Assembly (NCBI RefSeq): GCF_000472905.1
Contig: NZ_AXAR01000010.1
Location: 35,453-99,452, forward strand
Length of the DNA stretch: 64,000 nt
Direction of reading: 5' to 3'
Source of the DNA: Alicyclobacillus pomorum DSM 14955
GTDB lineage: Bacteria > Bacillota > Bacilli > Alicyclobacillales > Alicyclobacillaceae
Below the pieces are notes generated by a model. It did no database searches, was not told where the DNA came from, and saw nothing but the letters and a program-made list of their open reading frames with translations. Both the position numbers and the translations under genes were made by a program. Of this stretch, positions 8,729 through 17,440 are shown piece after piece (the first letter of the stretch is position 1; every line of letters begins with the position of its first letter).

Positions 8729-8929
8729 TGTTCCGTGTTCCAATCGTTCACACCCCGTATCCATGAAGTTTACATTCACACGGCGGACGGTGAGGTCTGC
8801 ACGCGGACACGCCCCTTCCCGTGGCTCGGACAGCGCGGACACCGCCACGCTGACACGACTCGCCACAGGCCGGGGCGGCTTGTGATAGAACATGAATATT
8901 CTGGGCGTTTGTGAATGGTGCACGAAAAC

Positions 8930-8966
8930 GTCAAAGCGACGGGGACTTGTCCCCGCCGCTTTGACA
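8930..8966 (-). terminator. intrinsic terminator of the ZIP gene
   Basis: On the minus strand GTCAAAGCGGCGGGGAC pairs with GTCCCCGTCGCTTTGAC (one G-T) across a 2-nt loop, 17 bp after the stop codon, followed by GTTTTCG. It separates the ZIP gene from cysH. Confidence 0.75.
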
Positions 8967-8982
8967 GTCAAACATATACACG

Positions 8983-9783
8983 TCACTGCAGCCCTATCGC
9001 TTGTACGAAGCGAAGCGATAAGTAAAACAACACGACCCCCAATATAACAACGTACACGACCCTACGCTCACCGGAGGCCTTCAGCGAAGGTACAATGCCA
9101 GTGGTGGAGATAAAGATGAACGTTCCCGTGGCCAACGCCATAATCACCTTGACCAAGGACATGTCAAACTTCCCGGCCCACAGTGTCAGCGCAGCTCCAA
9201 CCAGCGTCGACACGGCCAGTCCACTCGCTGCGGCCAACGCCGTCTTTCTAGATTCCCCAGCGGCCAGGCTGATGGTCGCCATACTGAAGCCCTCTGGAAT
9301 TTTGTGCAACGTAATGGCCAAAAACATAAGCACGCCTGTGCCCAAGTTCACGTCGAACGCACCCGCGACGATGACACCGTCCATAAAGGTGTGCACAATC
9401 ATGCCAACAAACGTGACAACTTCCGTCTTCCTGCTCAACGAAATCGGTCCATCCGCTGGTGCATGGAGAACATCCCCGGCCCCCGACTGGCTGACGGCGA
9501 CCGAGGCGTGATTTTCATGGGCGTGTCCAGCTCCAAACTGATGTAATAGCAACATCGCTAGGTACCCTATCACCAAGTACAACGGAGCCGTAGTGGGCAG
9601 TTCGGAGACGGCGTCCGGCAACCGGTCCAAAAATGTTGCACCAATGAGAAATCCGGCCCCGAGTGCTGTCGTCCATAATATTTGCCGTTCTGTCAATCGA
9701 CGCAGCACGATAATCGCCCCGCCGATGACGTCAGCAAACGCTGCAGCGATACATAATACCAGTGTCAACCCCACTGAAAGCAC
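8983..9783 (-). CDS. ZIP-family metal transporter
   Basis: A 266-residue membrane protein with about eight helices. The hallmark metal-site motifs are present: HTFMDGVIVAGAF in helix IV and HKIPEGFSMA in helix V. A histidine-containing loop (HQFGAGHAHENHA) precedes them, as is typical of ZIP proteins. It probably imports Zn or another divalent metal. Start GTG 9783 has GGAGG 7 nt upstream. The promoter region carries a palindrome that may bind a metalloregulator. Confidence 0.92.
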   Translation of the reverse strand: MLSVGLTLVLCIAAAFADVIGGAIIVLRRLTERQILWTTALGAGFLIGATFLDRLPDAVSELPTTAPLYLVIGYLAMLLLHQFGAGHAHENHASVAVSQSGAGDVLHAPADGPISLSRKTEVVTFVGMIVHTFMDGVIVAGAFDVNLGTGVLMFLAITLHKIPEGFSMATISLAAGESRKTALAAASGLAVSTLVGAALTLWAGKFDMSLVKVIMALATGTFIFISTTGIVPSLKASGERRVVYVVILGVVLFYLSLRFVQAIGLQ

Positions 9784-9850
9784 CTCGTGGCCTCCTCGCT
9801 ATGGTTTGCCCACGGTCCGGCAGGCAACCTTGATGCTCTTCCATCCGCAC

Positions 9851-9878
9851 ATTATAGAAAATAATTTTCCACAAACAA
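9851..9878 (-). promoter_or_regulatory. candidate promoter of the ZIP gene with internal palindrome
   Basis: On the minus strand TTGTTT (9878-9873) and TATAAT (9856-9851) are spaced by 16 bp. The spacer contains the perfect palindrome GAAAATTATTTTC (9857-9869). A repressor bound here would block sigma factor binding. The motif is not a textbook Fur, Zur or MntR box, so the regulator is unknown. Confidence 0.45.
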
Positions 9879-9954
9879 TCTACAGATGCGCTGACGGGAT
9901 GTCAACCGTAAATTTCTGACCTCAGTCATTGCCATGGCGAAGAAGTAACGCAAA

Positions 9955-9979
9955 CAGAGGGGCTCTGTGTACCCCTCTG
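9955..9979 (-). terminator. hairpin downstream of the 5'-nucleotidase gene
   Basis: CAGAGGGG and CCCCTCTG form an 8-bp stem with a 9-nt loop, 20 bp past the stop codon; the minus strand continues TTTGCG, a weak T tract. Confidence 0.55.
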
Positions 9980-9998
9980 CTTACAATAGTTCCCAGTC

Positions 9999-11600
9999 CT
10001 AAGTGAATGACTTCTCGTCGTGGATCACTTCCCAGTTGTGGTTCACCGTAGCAGGGATAATTTTTCTTTCCATAATGTAACTGACAATCAGTTCCGGTAC
10101 TTCCGTTGGGATGTCCTGCACCACCGGCTTCCCTTTGTACATTTCGTAGTCGCCGCCACCTGCCGCCCTGTAGTTGTTCATCACGACGTCGTAATCCGCT
10201 TCCATATCCAAGGGTTGCCCTTCGTACAAGAGCTCGACCACGCGTGCTCCGAGTGGTCGTGAAATGTTGATCTTGTACTCAATGCCTTCCCACATATCGT
10301 AGTTGTAATGCTGAGGCTTCGGTGCTGTGAACGCGGGATTCACTTGAATGTCCGACCCATCGTACGGTGCAAAATACGCCGCAGACCGCTCCAGAGCGTC
10401 CTTAATGTCCTGCCCTTTCACGCGCAAGATGCGAAGTGTGTTCGGGTAAATGTAGTTGGCCACCACGTCGCGCACAGTGACGTCTTCTGGGAACCCGGGA
10501 CACTGGTTATCAAACAGAGCCGCATTCGAAATGGACACCCCCGCTGTCTCCATCTGTACTTTGTTGACGAATTCAATCAGTGGATTGTCACGTAGGCGCA
10601 GGGCCATCGGGTCCTTGACGGTCATATCACCGAGAATCCGCCCTATCGGCTGGTCCAGCCAAACTTGGGTCTGCTCCTCATACGGTCGGATGACTTCAAC
10701 CACCTTCGGGTCCGGGGCTGTCCCAGCTACGTCGACCAACTCCGCGCTTGTCGACACAATGTTCCACTTTTTTCCCGTCCGTTCCAACAACACGTCAACT
10801 TTTCCCAACCACGCCGCGTTACATCCGGGTTGGATGACCGTGACACCACACACCGTGCCCGACAGCGCCCGATGCTGATGTCCCGTGAGCAGCACGTCTA
10901 TCCCTTTCACTTCCGAGCACAACCGGTACCCCTGGTTCTCCCCTGTATACCGCTCCGTCAGCTGACCGGTGTCCAGATCCCTCTCGAAGCCGCCGTGGTA
11001 AGCCACAACCATCACATCCGGACCCGACTCCCTGCGGATTTTCGCCACCCATCGCTGACATGTATCGACCGCGTCTAGGAAGTCCATCTCCTCAATATGC
11101 GCTGGATTTTCCCAGTTCGGAATGTACTGGGTCGTCAACCCGAGGACAGCCACGCGCACCCCACTCTTCAGTGCTCGAACGAGATACGGCGTACCGAAGT
11201 ACGGAATGTCCGTCCCCGTTTTGACAATGTTTGCAGACAGCCAAGGAAACTTGGATTCGTGCACCACTCGTTGCAAGATTTGCGAGCCGTAGTTGAACTC
11301 GTGGTTCCCAAACACTGCAGCATCGTATGTTAACTCGTTCATGACCTGAACTATCGGATTGGGCAAATCCGGTGTTATCCTCGCGTGATGGTAAGTCAAC
11401 GGTGTTCCCTGAATCACGTCACCGTTGTCAATCAGGAGCACATTCTCCGACCGATGGCGAAAGTCCTGAATGAGCGTGGCAATCTTCGCCAATCCCAGAT
11501 CCATCGGCTGGTTGTCCGCGTAACGCAAAGGCAAGACGTTCCCGTGAACGTCGCTTGTATAGAGAATGGTCAGCGAAACTTGCTCACCGCTTGAGGTCAT
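9999..11600 (-). CDS. 5'-nucleotidase / UDP-sugar hydrolase family metallophosphatase
   Basis: A ~533-residue two-domain enzyme. The N-terminal calcineurin-like phosphoesterase shows TSDVHGN near residue 16, DNGDVIQG near 60, GNHEFNYG near 100, and GHQHR near 240. The C-terminal domain binds the nucleotide. The enzyme hydrolyses nucleotides or 2',3'-cyclic nucleotides. Most relatives are secreted, but this one has no signal peptide, which suggests a cytoplasmic role like B. subtilis YunD. Start ATG 11600 is preferred (GGTGG 8 nt upstream); an in-frame GTG lies at 11612. Confidence 0.9.
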   Translation of the reverse strand: MTSSGEQVSLTILYTSDVHGNVLPLRYADNQPMDLGLAKIATLIQDFRHRSENVLLIDNGDVIQGTPLTYHHARITPDLPNPIVQVMNELTYDAAVFGNHEFNYGSQILQRVVHESKFPWLSANIVKTGTDIPYFGTPYLVRALKSGVRVAVLGLTTQYIPNWENPAHIEEMDFLDAVDTCQRWVAKIRRESGPDVMVVAYHGGFERDLDTGQLTERYTGENQGYRLCSEVKGIDVLLTGHQHRALSGTVCGVTVIQPGCNAAWLGKVDVLLERTGKKWNIVSTSAELVDVAGTAPDPKVVEVIRPYEEQTQVWLDQPIGRILGDMTVKDPMALRLRDNPLIEFVNKVQMETAGVSISNAALFDNQCPGFPEDVTVRDVVANYIYPNTLRILRVKGQDIKDALERSAAYFAPYDGSDIQVNPAFTAPKPQHYNYDMWEGIEYKINISRPLGARVVELLYEGQPLDMEADYDVVMNNYRAAGGGDYEMYKGKPVVQDIPTEVPELIVSYIMERKIIPATVNHNWEVIHDEKSFT

Positions 11601-11635
11601 CTCGGATTCCACCCATTTGTGTGTCTTCCATTACT

Positions 11636-11703
11636 AGAGATTTGCAAAACACAGGCAACATCTGCGCGTGCTGAACCATTCGAGCGAGATGTTGCACATC
11701 GCT
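11636..11703. repeat. 68-bp dispersed inverted-repeat element, copy 2
   Basis: The copy has the same length as 162-229 and opposite orientation, with 54 of 68 matches by hand. It starts AGAGATTTGCAAAAC and ends ATGTTGCACATCGCT. The inner pair GCAACATCT / AGATGTTGC is perfect here. It lies in the 5' region between the nucleotidase gene and phnD. Confidence 0.65.
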
Positions 11704-11823
11704 CCTCTCACTTGATCTTAACCGCAAATTCATCTGATATCTATAAAAATTTAGAAATCTAGGCATATACCTATGCTATAGTGATGCCAAACGACGTCAT
11801 TCATATGGGGGTCGAAGCGCTTC

Positions 11824-12783
11824 ATGTTGAAGAAACTCGCTGGAATGGGGCTGTCTCTCGCATTGGCAGGCACCGTGTTGGCAGGGTGCGGATCGGGCCA
11901 TAACACCGGCAACGACAACACGGGCTCTAAGGCGGCGGCGACGTACGTCCCGAAGGAGTTGAACGTGCAGTTTGTGCCTTCACAGAACGACGCATCAGAC
12001 TTGCAAGCCAAGAGTCACCCACTGGAACAGTTGCTTTCAGACAAGTTGGGCATCCCCGTTCACGTGTCGGTCTCTACCACGTACAACTCTATCATTGAAG
12101 CTATGGCTTCCAAGCAAATAGACATCGGCTTCATCCCCGCTTCTGGATACATCATTGCTCATGACCAAAAGCACGCCGCCAACATTATCCTGCAGGCTGA
12201 GCGCTATGGCGTACATCACCCTGATGGAAAGCCAACCCATCAACTGGTCACCACGTACCAAGCGATGATCCTCGTGCGCAAAGACTCCGGCATCAAATCG
12301 CTGAAAGACCTGAAGGGCAAGAAGATTGCATGGCAAGACCCGACGTCACCCGCTGGATACGTGTGGCCGGCCGTTGAAATGAAGAAGGCGGGTGTAGATC
12401 CGGTGACTGATGTCCAAGGCGATGTGATGCAAGGCCACGGTGCAGCGATTCAAGCACTGGTCAACAAACAAGTGGACGCTGCTGCCGTGTTCGACGATGC
12501 CCGAAACATCGTCAAGAAAGACATTCCGAACATCTTCGACATCACCACCCCACTGTACTACACGGCACCGATTCCGAACGACACCATCTGTGTGCGTCCC
12601 GACATGGATCCAACGTGGGTGAGGAAGATACAACAAGCGTTCATGGACATTGCGGACGCGAAGAAGAACCCGGAAGGCCACAAGATGATTGAGTCCATTT
12701 ACACGCACGAAGGCTATCAAGTGGCAGATGATCACGTGTTTGACATCGCACGCGCGTATCAAAAGGAACTCGACAACCAGTAA
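11824..12783 (+). CDS. phnD: PhnD-like phosphonate/phosphate-oxyanion binding lipoprotein
   Basis: A 319-residue extracytoplasmic binding protein. A short signal peptide ends in the lipobox LAGC (Cys22), so it is anchored as a lipoprotein. The fold shows the PhnD pattern: a YNSIIEAMASKQIDIGFIPASGY segment near 85-107, and GHGAAIQALVNKQVDAAAVFDD near 205-226. Substrate could be phosphonate, phosphite or a related oxyanion. It faces, and does not precede, its permease operon. GGGGGT lies upstream; a small inverted repeat GCATA/TATGC (11763-11776) may be an operator. Confidence 0.9.
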   Translation: MLKKLAGMGLSLALAGTVLAGCGSGHNTGNDNTGSKAAATYVPKELNVQFVPSQNDASDLQAKSHPLEQLLSDKLGIPVHVSVSTTYNSIIEAMASKQIDIGFIPASGYIIAHDQKHAANIILQAERYGVHHPDGKPTHQLVTTYQAMILVRKDSGIKSLKDLKGKKIAWQDPTSPAGYVWPAVEMKKAGVDPVTDVQGDVMQGHGAAIQALVNKQVDAAAVFDDARNIVKKDIPNIFDITTPLYYTAPIPNDTICVRPDMDPTWVRKIQQAFMDIADAKKNPEGHKMIESIYTHEGYQVADDHVFDIARAYQKELDNQ

Positions 12784-12857
12784 TCATCCCATCGATTTGC
12801 AGCTACCCCAGGTTCCCTTGACAGCCTCGCAGTCCTTGAAAGCATCGATGCAGGTGA

Positions 12858-12890
12858 CCTCGCCAATGTATGGCGAGGCCGCTCTTTTGT
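12858..12890 (+). terminator. intrinsic terminator of phnD
   Basis: CCTCGCCA and TGGCGAGG pair across ATGTA, followed by CCGCTCTTTTGTCTTT. Confidence 0.75.
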
Positions 12891-12911
12891 CTTTATTGTT
12901 ATGTTTATTTC

Positions 12912-13295
12912 TTACTGGTTGTTTGCGAGGTCTAGTTGCCAAGAAACACCGTATCGATCTGTAACCCACCCAAATTTTTTACTCACTGGAGAAGGGGCTA
13001 ACGGCATGAGAACTTGTCCATCTTGTGATAACTTCTCAAAAAGTTCATCAATTTCTTTCTCTGTATCGCACGATACAAACAGTGAGATTGAAGGAGTAAA
13101 CGTAAACTCATGCTTCACTCTACTGTCTATGCACATGAACGTTTGTCCTTTTAATGTGAATGTAGCATGTAATACTGTTCCATCTTCATGATGAACAACA
13201 CGATGTATTTCTGATTGGTCAAATAAAGAGGTATAAAATTTCATTGCTTCTTCAGCCTTGCCATCGAACATGAGAAACGTTGTGATTTTTGACAC
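12912..13295 (-). CDS. VOC-superfamily PhnB-like protein
   Basis: A 127-residue protein of the glyoxalase/bleomycin-resistance fold, closest to the PhnB / 3-demethylubiquinone-methyltransferase-like group (TTFLMFDGKAEEAMKFY start, WQLDLANNQ end). The molecular role of this group is unsettled. It is visibly richer in A+T than both neighbours, suggesting acquisition by transfer. GTG 13295 is chosen as start because GGGAG lies 10 nt upstream and the homologous region begins there. It lies between the convergent phnD and phnCEE transcripts, reading with the latter. Confidence 0.8.
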   Translation of the reverse strand: MSKITTFLMFDGKAEEAMKFYTSLFDQSEIHRVVHHEDGTVLHATFTLKGQTFMCIDSRVKHEFTFTPSISLFVSCDTEKEIDELFEKLSQDGQVLMPLAPSPVSKKFGWVTDRYGVSWQLDLANNQ

Positions 13296-13351
13296 CGTGA
13301 ACAAACTCCCTTCGTTTTGCAAAATTATTATTCGACGCCATTTTCCAATCC

Positions 13352-14158
13352 TCACACCAGCTTCTTGCGCAGAAAACCAGAGAGGTAGTCGATGAGGGTC
13401 ACCATGACGATGATGCCCAGCAAAATAATGCCTACGCGGCTCCACGACCGCGATTGCAGGGCAAAGATGAGCGGTGTGCCGATGCCGCCAGCACCGATGA
13501 TGCCAAGAATGGTGGCCGACCGAACGCTGATTTCAAAACCGTACAGCGTCAGCGACGTAAAGTGCGGCATCACCTGCGGCACCACGGCGAACCACAACGC
13601 CTGCAGGCGATTTGCCCCACTGGCCGTGAGCGCCTCCATCGGCCCAAGATCTATGCTCTCCATCGCCTCCGCGAACCACTTGCCGAGCATACCCACAAAG
13701 TGCAGACCGAGCGCCAATACACCGGCAAACGATCCAGGCCCGACCGCCTTAATGAAGAGCAGTGCGACCACCACTTCTGGGAAGGTCCGAATCAAACTCA
13801 AGATGGCCTTGCCAGAGCCACTGACCGTCTTGTACTTGTGCAAGTTCTGTGCAGACCAGAACGCAAACGGCACCGCAAGGATGGCTGCCACCGACGTACC
13901 CAAAAACGCGATGGACAAGGTATCGAGCAGACCGCGTAAAAGGTCTTCGCCACCCGGCTGGTAGACGAATCCCCAGTCGGGGTGGAACATGCCGTAGAGA
14001 ATGGACCTCGCGACTTCCCCCGCTGTCGACTGTATCCCCGTGAAGGGAATACCAGACACAGCCCAGGCGTACAGTGCAACCAACAACACCAGGACGCCAA
14101 CCTTATACCACTTCCCGTATCGGTTGACAGGCGTTTGCAACGCAGTCTGTGTGGTCAT
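13352..14158 (-). CDS. phnE: phosphonate-type ABC transporter permease (second PhnE)
   Basis: A 268-residue permease with about six helices. It contains the EAA-like coupling loop EAMESIDLGPMEALTASGANRLQ near residues 170-190 and a Gly-rich GIIGAGGIG segment near 225-233. It belongs to the binding-protein-dependent permease family and should pair with the next-upstream PhnE. The start ATG overlaps the stop of that gene (ATGA). It is the last gene of the C-E-E operon before the VOC gene. Confidence 0.9.
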   Translation of the reverse strand: MTTQTALQTPVNRYGKWYKVGVLVLLVALYAWAVSGIPFTGIQSTAGEVARSILYGMFHPDWGFVYQPGGEDLLRGLLDTLSIAFLGTSVAAILAVPFAFWSAQNLHKYKTVSGSGKAILSLIRTFPEVVVALLFIKAVGPGSFAGVLALGLHFVGMLGKWFAEAMESIDLGPMEALTASGANRLQALWFAVVPQVMPHFTSLTLYGFEISVRSATILGIIGAGGIGTPLIFALQSRSWSRVGIILLGIIVMVTLIDYLSGFLRKKLV

Positions 14159-14934
14159 AACAGTCGCTCCCGAAGCTTCGTACTGGTAAAGTCAATCACG
14201 AACACAATCATCAACATCGCAATGACAATGACAGACGTGTTCTGATATTGGAAGAGACCCAGTGTGTTGTTCAGGTACAGCCCGATACCGCCAGCGCCGA
14301 CGAGTCCGAGAATGGTCGCCGCGCGGACGTTGATTTCAAAGGTGTACAGCAAGTGGGCAGTGAAAATGGGCAGCACCTGGGGCACCACGCCGAACGCAAT
14401 CCACTGCAATTTGTTGGCACCGACGGCGGTCATGGCTTCCAGCGGCCCGTCATCGATAGCCTCTGCCGACTCGTACCACAACTTAGAAATGATGCCAAAG
14501 GATAAGACCGCGAGAGAGAGCACGCCGGAGAATGCGCCGATTCCGAAAATCGCGACGAAGATGGAGGCCAGCAACAAGTCGGGAATGGTTCGGATGAGGT
14601 TCAGGACAATCCGTGCAGGCCAGGACAACCAGGGCGCCCGAGTAACGTTTCGCGCCGCCAGCAATACAAAGGGCAAAGCCACAATCCCACCGAGTGATGT
14701 GCCGAGAATCGCCATCTGCAACGTTTGCACGAGTGGGTTCACAATCTTCTGAGCATATTTCGAGTGCGGTGGGACCATCTCGGCAAATAAATCCCCCATG
14801 TTGCCAATACCGGAAACCAGGTGTCCGAGGTCCGTGTGCGTGCGGACTGCACTTCCCCACAGAAGGAGGAAGAGGATGACCGTGGTCAGCGCCGATTTGC
14901 TTCGCGTGGCCACTTTGGACGGAACCGTCATCAT
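14155..14934 (-). CDS. phnE: phosphonate-type ABC transporter permease (first PhnE)
   Basis: A 259-residue permease homologous to the following gene, with the coupling loop [24 protein letters not shown] and the [13 protein letters not shown] segment. The N-terminal region has a long first helix and an external loop. Together the two PhnE proteins should form the heterodimeric channel. Its start overlaps the phnC stop by 4 bp, giving tight translational coupling in the order phnC, phnE, phnE. Confidence 0.9.
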   Translation of the reverse strand: MMTVPSKVATRSKSALTTVILFLLLWGSAVRTHTDLGHLVSGIGNMGDLFAEMVPPHSKYAQKIVNPLVQTLQMAILGTSLGGIVALPFVLLAARNVTRAPWLSWPARIVLNLIRTIPDLLLASIFVAIFGIGAFSGVLSLAVLSFGIISKLWYESAEAIDDGPLEAMTAVGANKLQWIAFGVVPQVLPIFTAHLLYTFEINVRAATILGLVGAGGIGLYLNNTLGLFQYQNTSVIVIAMLMIVFVIDFTSTKLRERLL

Positions 14935-15704
14935 GCGCCGTTCCTCCCAAGCAGCTCGTCCTTGTCAATGGGACGACCGTAGATTTCGGCGAACGCTTCA
15001 TCCGTGGCTGCTTCCACTGGTCCGTCGAAGACCAGTTGCCCCGCGCGCAATCCAATGATACGGGTGGCATATTCTCGGGCGAGATCCACAAAGTGCAAGT
15101 TGACCATCGTCGTAATGCCACTTTCCTGGTTGATCCGCTTGAGGTCATCCATCACCTGTTTCGTTGTGAGTGGATCCAAGGACGCCACGGGCTCGTCTGC
15201 CAGAATGATCTTCGCGCCTTGCGCCAATGCCCGCGCAATCGATACGCGCTGCTGCTGACCGCCTGACAGTTGGTCCGCGCGCACGAACGCCTTGTCGCGA
15301 ATGTTGACGCGTTCCAGCGCTTTCAGAGCAAGTTCCACATCCTCCCTCGGGAACAGCCCGAGCAGCGTGCGCAGCGTGGAATGATAGGCGACGCGTCCAG
15401 AAAGGACGTTGCGAAGGACCGTGGATCGTTTTACGAGATTAAAATTTTGAAAGATCATTCCAATGTCGCGGCGAAGCATTCGCAACGGTTTGCCGCGTGC
15501 AGCCGTAATGGACTTGCCGTCGATGAGGATTTCACCGTGGGTGATTTCATGCAGCCGATTGATGGAGCGAAGCAACGTGGACTTGCCGGCACCCGACAGT
15601 CCGACAATCACGACAAACTCTCCGGGATAAATCGTCAACTGAATGTCCTTCAAGCCGACGGTCCCGTTGGGATACACTTTCGAGACGCTTTGAAACTCAA
15701 TCAT
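14931..15704 (-). CDS. phnC: phosphonate-type ABC transporter ATP-binding protein
   Basis: A 257-residue ABC ATPase: GLSGAGKST Walker A near 35-43, Q-loop FQNFNLV, signature LSGGQQQR near 150, Walker [13 protein letters not shown] and an H-loop in NLHFVDLA. The length and motif order fit PhnC. The frame is open 62 codons further upstream, but conserved sequence starts at ATG 15704. It heads the permease operon and serves with PhnD encoded on the opposite strand. Confidence 0.92.
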   Translation of the reverse strand: MIEFQSVSKVYPNGTVGLKDIQLTIYPGEFVVIVGLSGAGKSTLLRSINRLHEITHGEILIDGKSITAARGKPLRMLRRDIGMIFQNFNLVKRSTVLRNVLSGRVAYHSTLRTLLGLFPREDVELALKALERVNIRDKAFVRADQLSGGQQQRVSIARALAQGAKIILADEPVASLDPLTTKQVMDDLKRINQESGITTMVNLHFVDLAREYATRIIGLRAGQLVFDGPVEAATDEAFAEIYGRPIDKDELLGRNGA

Positions 15705-15939
15705 GGGTCCGTCGAAACGCCCCTTTTTCGCGCCGCAGTAGCATCTTTCGCGACGAAAGTTGTAAAGCGGAAGCTTATACCATTTCGCCGCCATTATATC
15801 AGAAAAACCTGCATAATTCGCAGAACAAACGGAAACTTTACATATCAGAGATATTGCAAATCGTCTATTCGCTTTTGTCCTCCTGTCCATGTCGCCACCC
15901 TATGGAAGGGCATCTACTGCAGGATAGGAGGGGAGTACC

Positions 15940-16137
15940 ATGGCGACATCAAACTCCACTTCGCCATTATCCGCCGCGCAGAGGACGTCCGCGAAAATCA
16001 TCCTGTTCGCGCAATCGCTCAGTGTCATCAGCGCCGGTCTGGGGCTGATTGGACTCATTGTTGCGTACAAGGTTCTGATCAGCGACGGATCTGCTACCAC
16101 GAAGGGCACGACAACCCGCGTGCCGACCATCACGTAA
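15940..16137 (+). CDS. small single-span membrane protein
   Basis: A 65-residue protein I do not recognise. Residues ~19-46 form one hydrophobic helix rich in Leu, Ile and Gly; a Ser/Thr-rich N-terminus and a short Thr-rich C-terminal tail flank it. A very strong Shine-Dalgarno (GGAGGGGAG) lies 6 nt before the ATG, and a long hairpin follows the stop, so it is likely a real monocistronic gene. It could be a small membrane regulator or spore protein; nothing in the sequence decides. Confidence 0.55.
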   Translation: MATSNSTSPLSAAQRTSAKIILFAQSLSVISAGLGLIGLIVAYKVLISDGSATTKGTTTRVPTIT

Positions 16138-16472
16138 CAGAGGGGCTTCACCTGCTGGCCGATGACCAGTCCGGTGACAGCCCCTTACTGCGCCGTGATT
16201 GGAACGCCTTTGTGAAATCACGAGATTGAAGGCGCGCGAGTGAGTGCGAAGGAGATAGCACTTGCCGGTGTACGCCCCGTTCACCTGCAGCGCTTACGTA
16301 TACTTCCAGTGACTTTTGCGCACGTTGCAGTCAGGCGGAAACCGGAATACAGTTATCATAAGCCTGCGGATGATGCGCGAGCACAAACGACAAGGAGTCT
16401 GAAGTACCAAACGAAAACCGTTTGGCCCGCAAATCCACATCCACAGGTGTTATCGATATGGAGGGAAAATAA
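16138..16472. other. 335-bp non-coding gap
   Basis: The left end holds the hairpin at 16141-16186. The rest holds no gene I can support. A weak frame from GTG 16240 lacks family features. A small stem CCAAACG/CGTTTGG lies near 16408-16425. The right end contains the leader of the TTG-started secreted protein gene with GAGGG near 16461. Confidence 0.4.
16141..16186 (+). terminator. long stem-loop after the small membrane protein gene
   Basis: AGGGGCT (16141-16147) pairs with AGCCCCTT near 16178-16186; inside it CACC pairs with GGTG and GCTGG with CCAG. Only a short TTACTG follows, so termination may be inefficient or the fold may have another role. Confidence 0.5.
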
Positions 16473-16964
16473 TTGAAAAAAGTTGTGGCGATGGTAACAT
16501 CGTTGATGCTTCTGCTGACACCGGTGTCGGCGTCCGCTTCCACGTCAACGGCAGTTACGCACAGGGCTCCGGTCCCCACGGCTTCTCATAGCGTGGCTAC
16601 GACAGGGACGTCACAAGGGCTAGCGACGAACGATGTGTACGCTCGTTCGTATCGCTCCGGTTCGAGGGCACCATCGTCCCGCGTCGGCGGCTCCTATTCG
16701 CGATATAGTGGCACCTACGGTACTCCGTACGGAGGTGCGACAACCCGTACCGGTTTGGGTGGGTTTGGATCGCACTTGTTTTCGTTCGGGTCCGGCATGC
16801 TGCTTGGCGGTTTGATGGGCCACTTGTTTCATCCCTTCGGCGGCTACTACGGCTGGGGGGGCGGATACGGTTACCACGGATTCTCCATCTTCGGTCTGTT
16901 GATTGACTTGTTGCTTCTGTACGTGGTGTATCGCATTGTCCGCAGGCTGTTCTTCCGGAGATAA
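16473..16964 (+). CDS. secreted or membrane-anchored Gly/Ser/Tyr-rich protein
   Basis: A 163-residue protein with a signal peptide (MKKVVAMVTSLMLLLTPVSASAS, cleavage near Ala22). A Ser/Thr/Arg/Gly-rich middle is followed by a Gly-rich stretch (LLGGLMGHLFHPFGGYYGWGGG) and a C-terminal helix ending YRIVRRLFFRR. The layout resembles the N-terminal region of Tim44-like bacterial membrane proteins without the Tim44 domain. The start is TTG 16473, since GAGGG lies 8 nt upstream and no ATG is in frame there. Function unknown. Confidence 0.65.
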   Translation: MKKVVAMVTSLMLLLTPVSASASTSTAVTHRAPVPTASHSVATTGTSQGLATNDVYARSYRSGSRAPSSRVGGSYSRYSGTYGTPYGGATTRTGLGGFGSHLFSFGSGMLLGGLMGHLFHPFGGYYGWGGGYGYHGFSIFGLLIDLLLLYVVYRIVRRLFFRR

Positions 16965-16988
16965 TGAGAACAAGGGGTGTGTGAACGA

Positions 16989-17282
16989 GTGCAACTTCAT
17001 ATGTCGGAGCAAGACGTCGTGGACGCATGCTGCGTCTATGCGGCCAACCACCACGGGCGGCGGCCAGAGGATGTGCGAGTCGAGTTGTGGTTCGAACCCG
17101 GCCGCGGTTTCGGCGCCGATGCGAATATCGGCTGGAGCACCGTCCAGTTGTCCGAACAACAGATGGTCGACGCCATTGCCGAGTACCTGGCGCAGTACCA
17201 CAACTTTAACCCACAAGAGCTGAACATTCAGTTGCAATTCCCGGACGAATCGCGGATTGAGGCGTACATCGTCGTTCTGTAA
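16989..17282 (+). CDS. DUF2653 family protein (YxcD-like)
   Basis: A 97-residue cytoplasmic protein of unknown function. The core HMSEQDVVDACCVYAANHHG start, the FEPGRGFGADA segment and the IAEYLAQYHNF segment match the YxcD/DUF2653 family known from Bacillales. GTG 16989 is chosen as start because it matches the family N-terminus and has GGGGTG upstream; a longer frame begins at 16977. It lies 24 bp after the secreted protein gene and probably shares its transcript. Confidence 0.8.
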   Translation: MQLHMSEQDVVDACCVYAANHHGRRPEDVRVELWFEPGRGFGADANIGWSTVQLSEQQMVDAIAEYLAQYHNFNPQELNIQLQFPDESRIEAYIVVL

Positions 17283-17351
17283 CGGATTGACGGTACAAGG
17301 AGCGAGACGCCCCAGTTTCGCTCCGAGCTACATCGTCGTTTAGGATTATGA

Positions 17352-17399
17352 GGCTGTCCCAAATCCCATCGTAAAATGGGAAGAGGACAGCCCTATTTT
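17352..17399. terminator. bidirectional terminator between the DUF2653 gene and germination operon 1
   Basis: GGCTGTCC (17352-17359) pairs with GGACAGCC (17385-17392), with CCCAT/ATGGG nested inside; CTATTTTG follows on the plus strand. It lies between convergent genes. Confidence 0.6.
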
Positions 17400-17440
17400 G
17401 TCAACGAAAACAATACCGAACCCTGCACCGTACAAATCGC

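Noticed and set aside
13305..13335. TTTTGCAAAATTATTATTCGACG as another repeat-family copy
   Set aside because: Only the TTTGCAAAATT core is shared and there are no facing arms; chance is likely in this A+T-rich stretch.
15270..16229. Plus-strand open frame of 319 codons opposite phnC and running into the next gene
   Set aside because: phnC on the other strand has all ABC motifs, and the frame overlaps the 15940 gene with no start signal.
16240..16476. 78-codon frame before the secreted protein gene
   Set aside because: Weak ribosome site and no recognisable pattern; the region looks like a leader.
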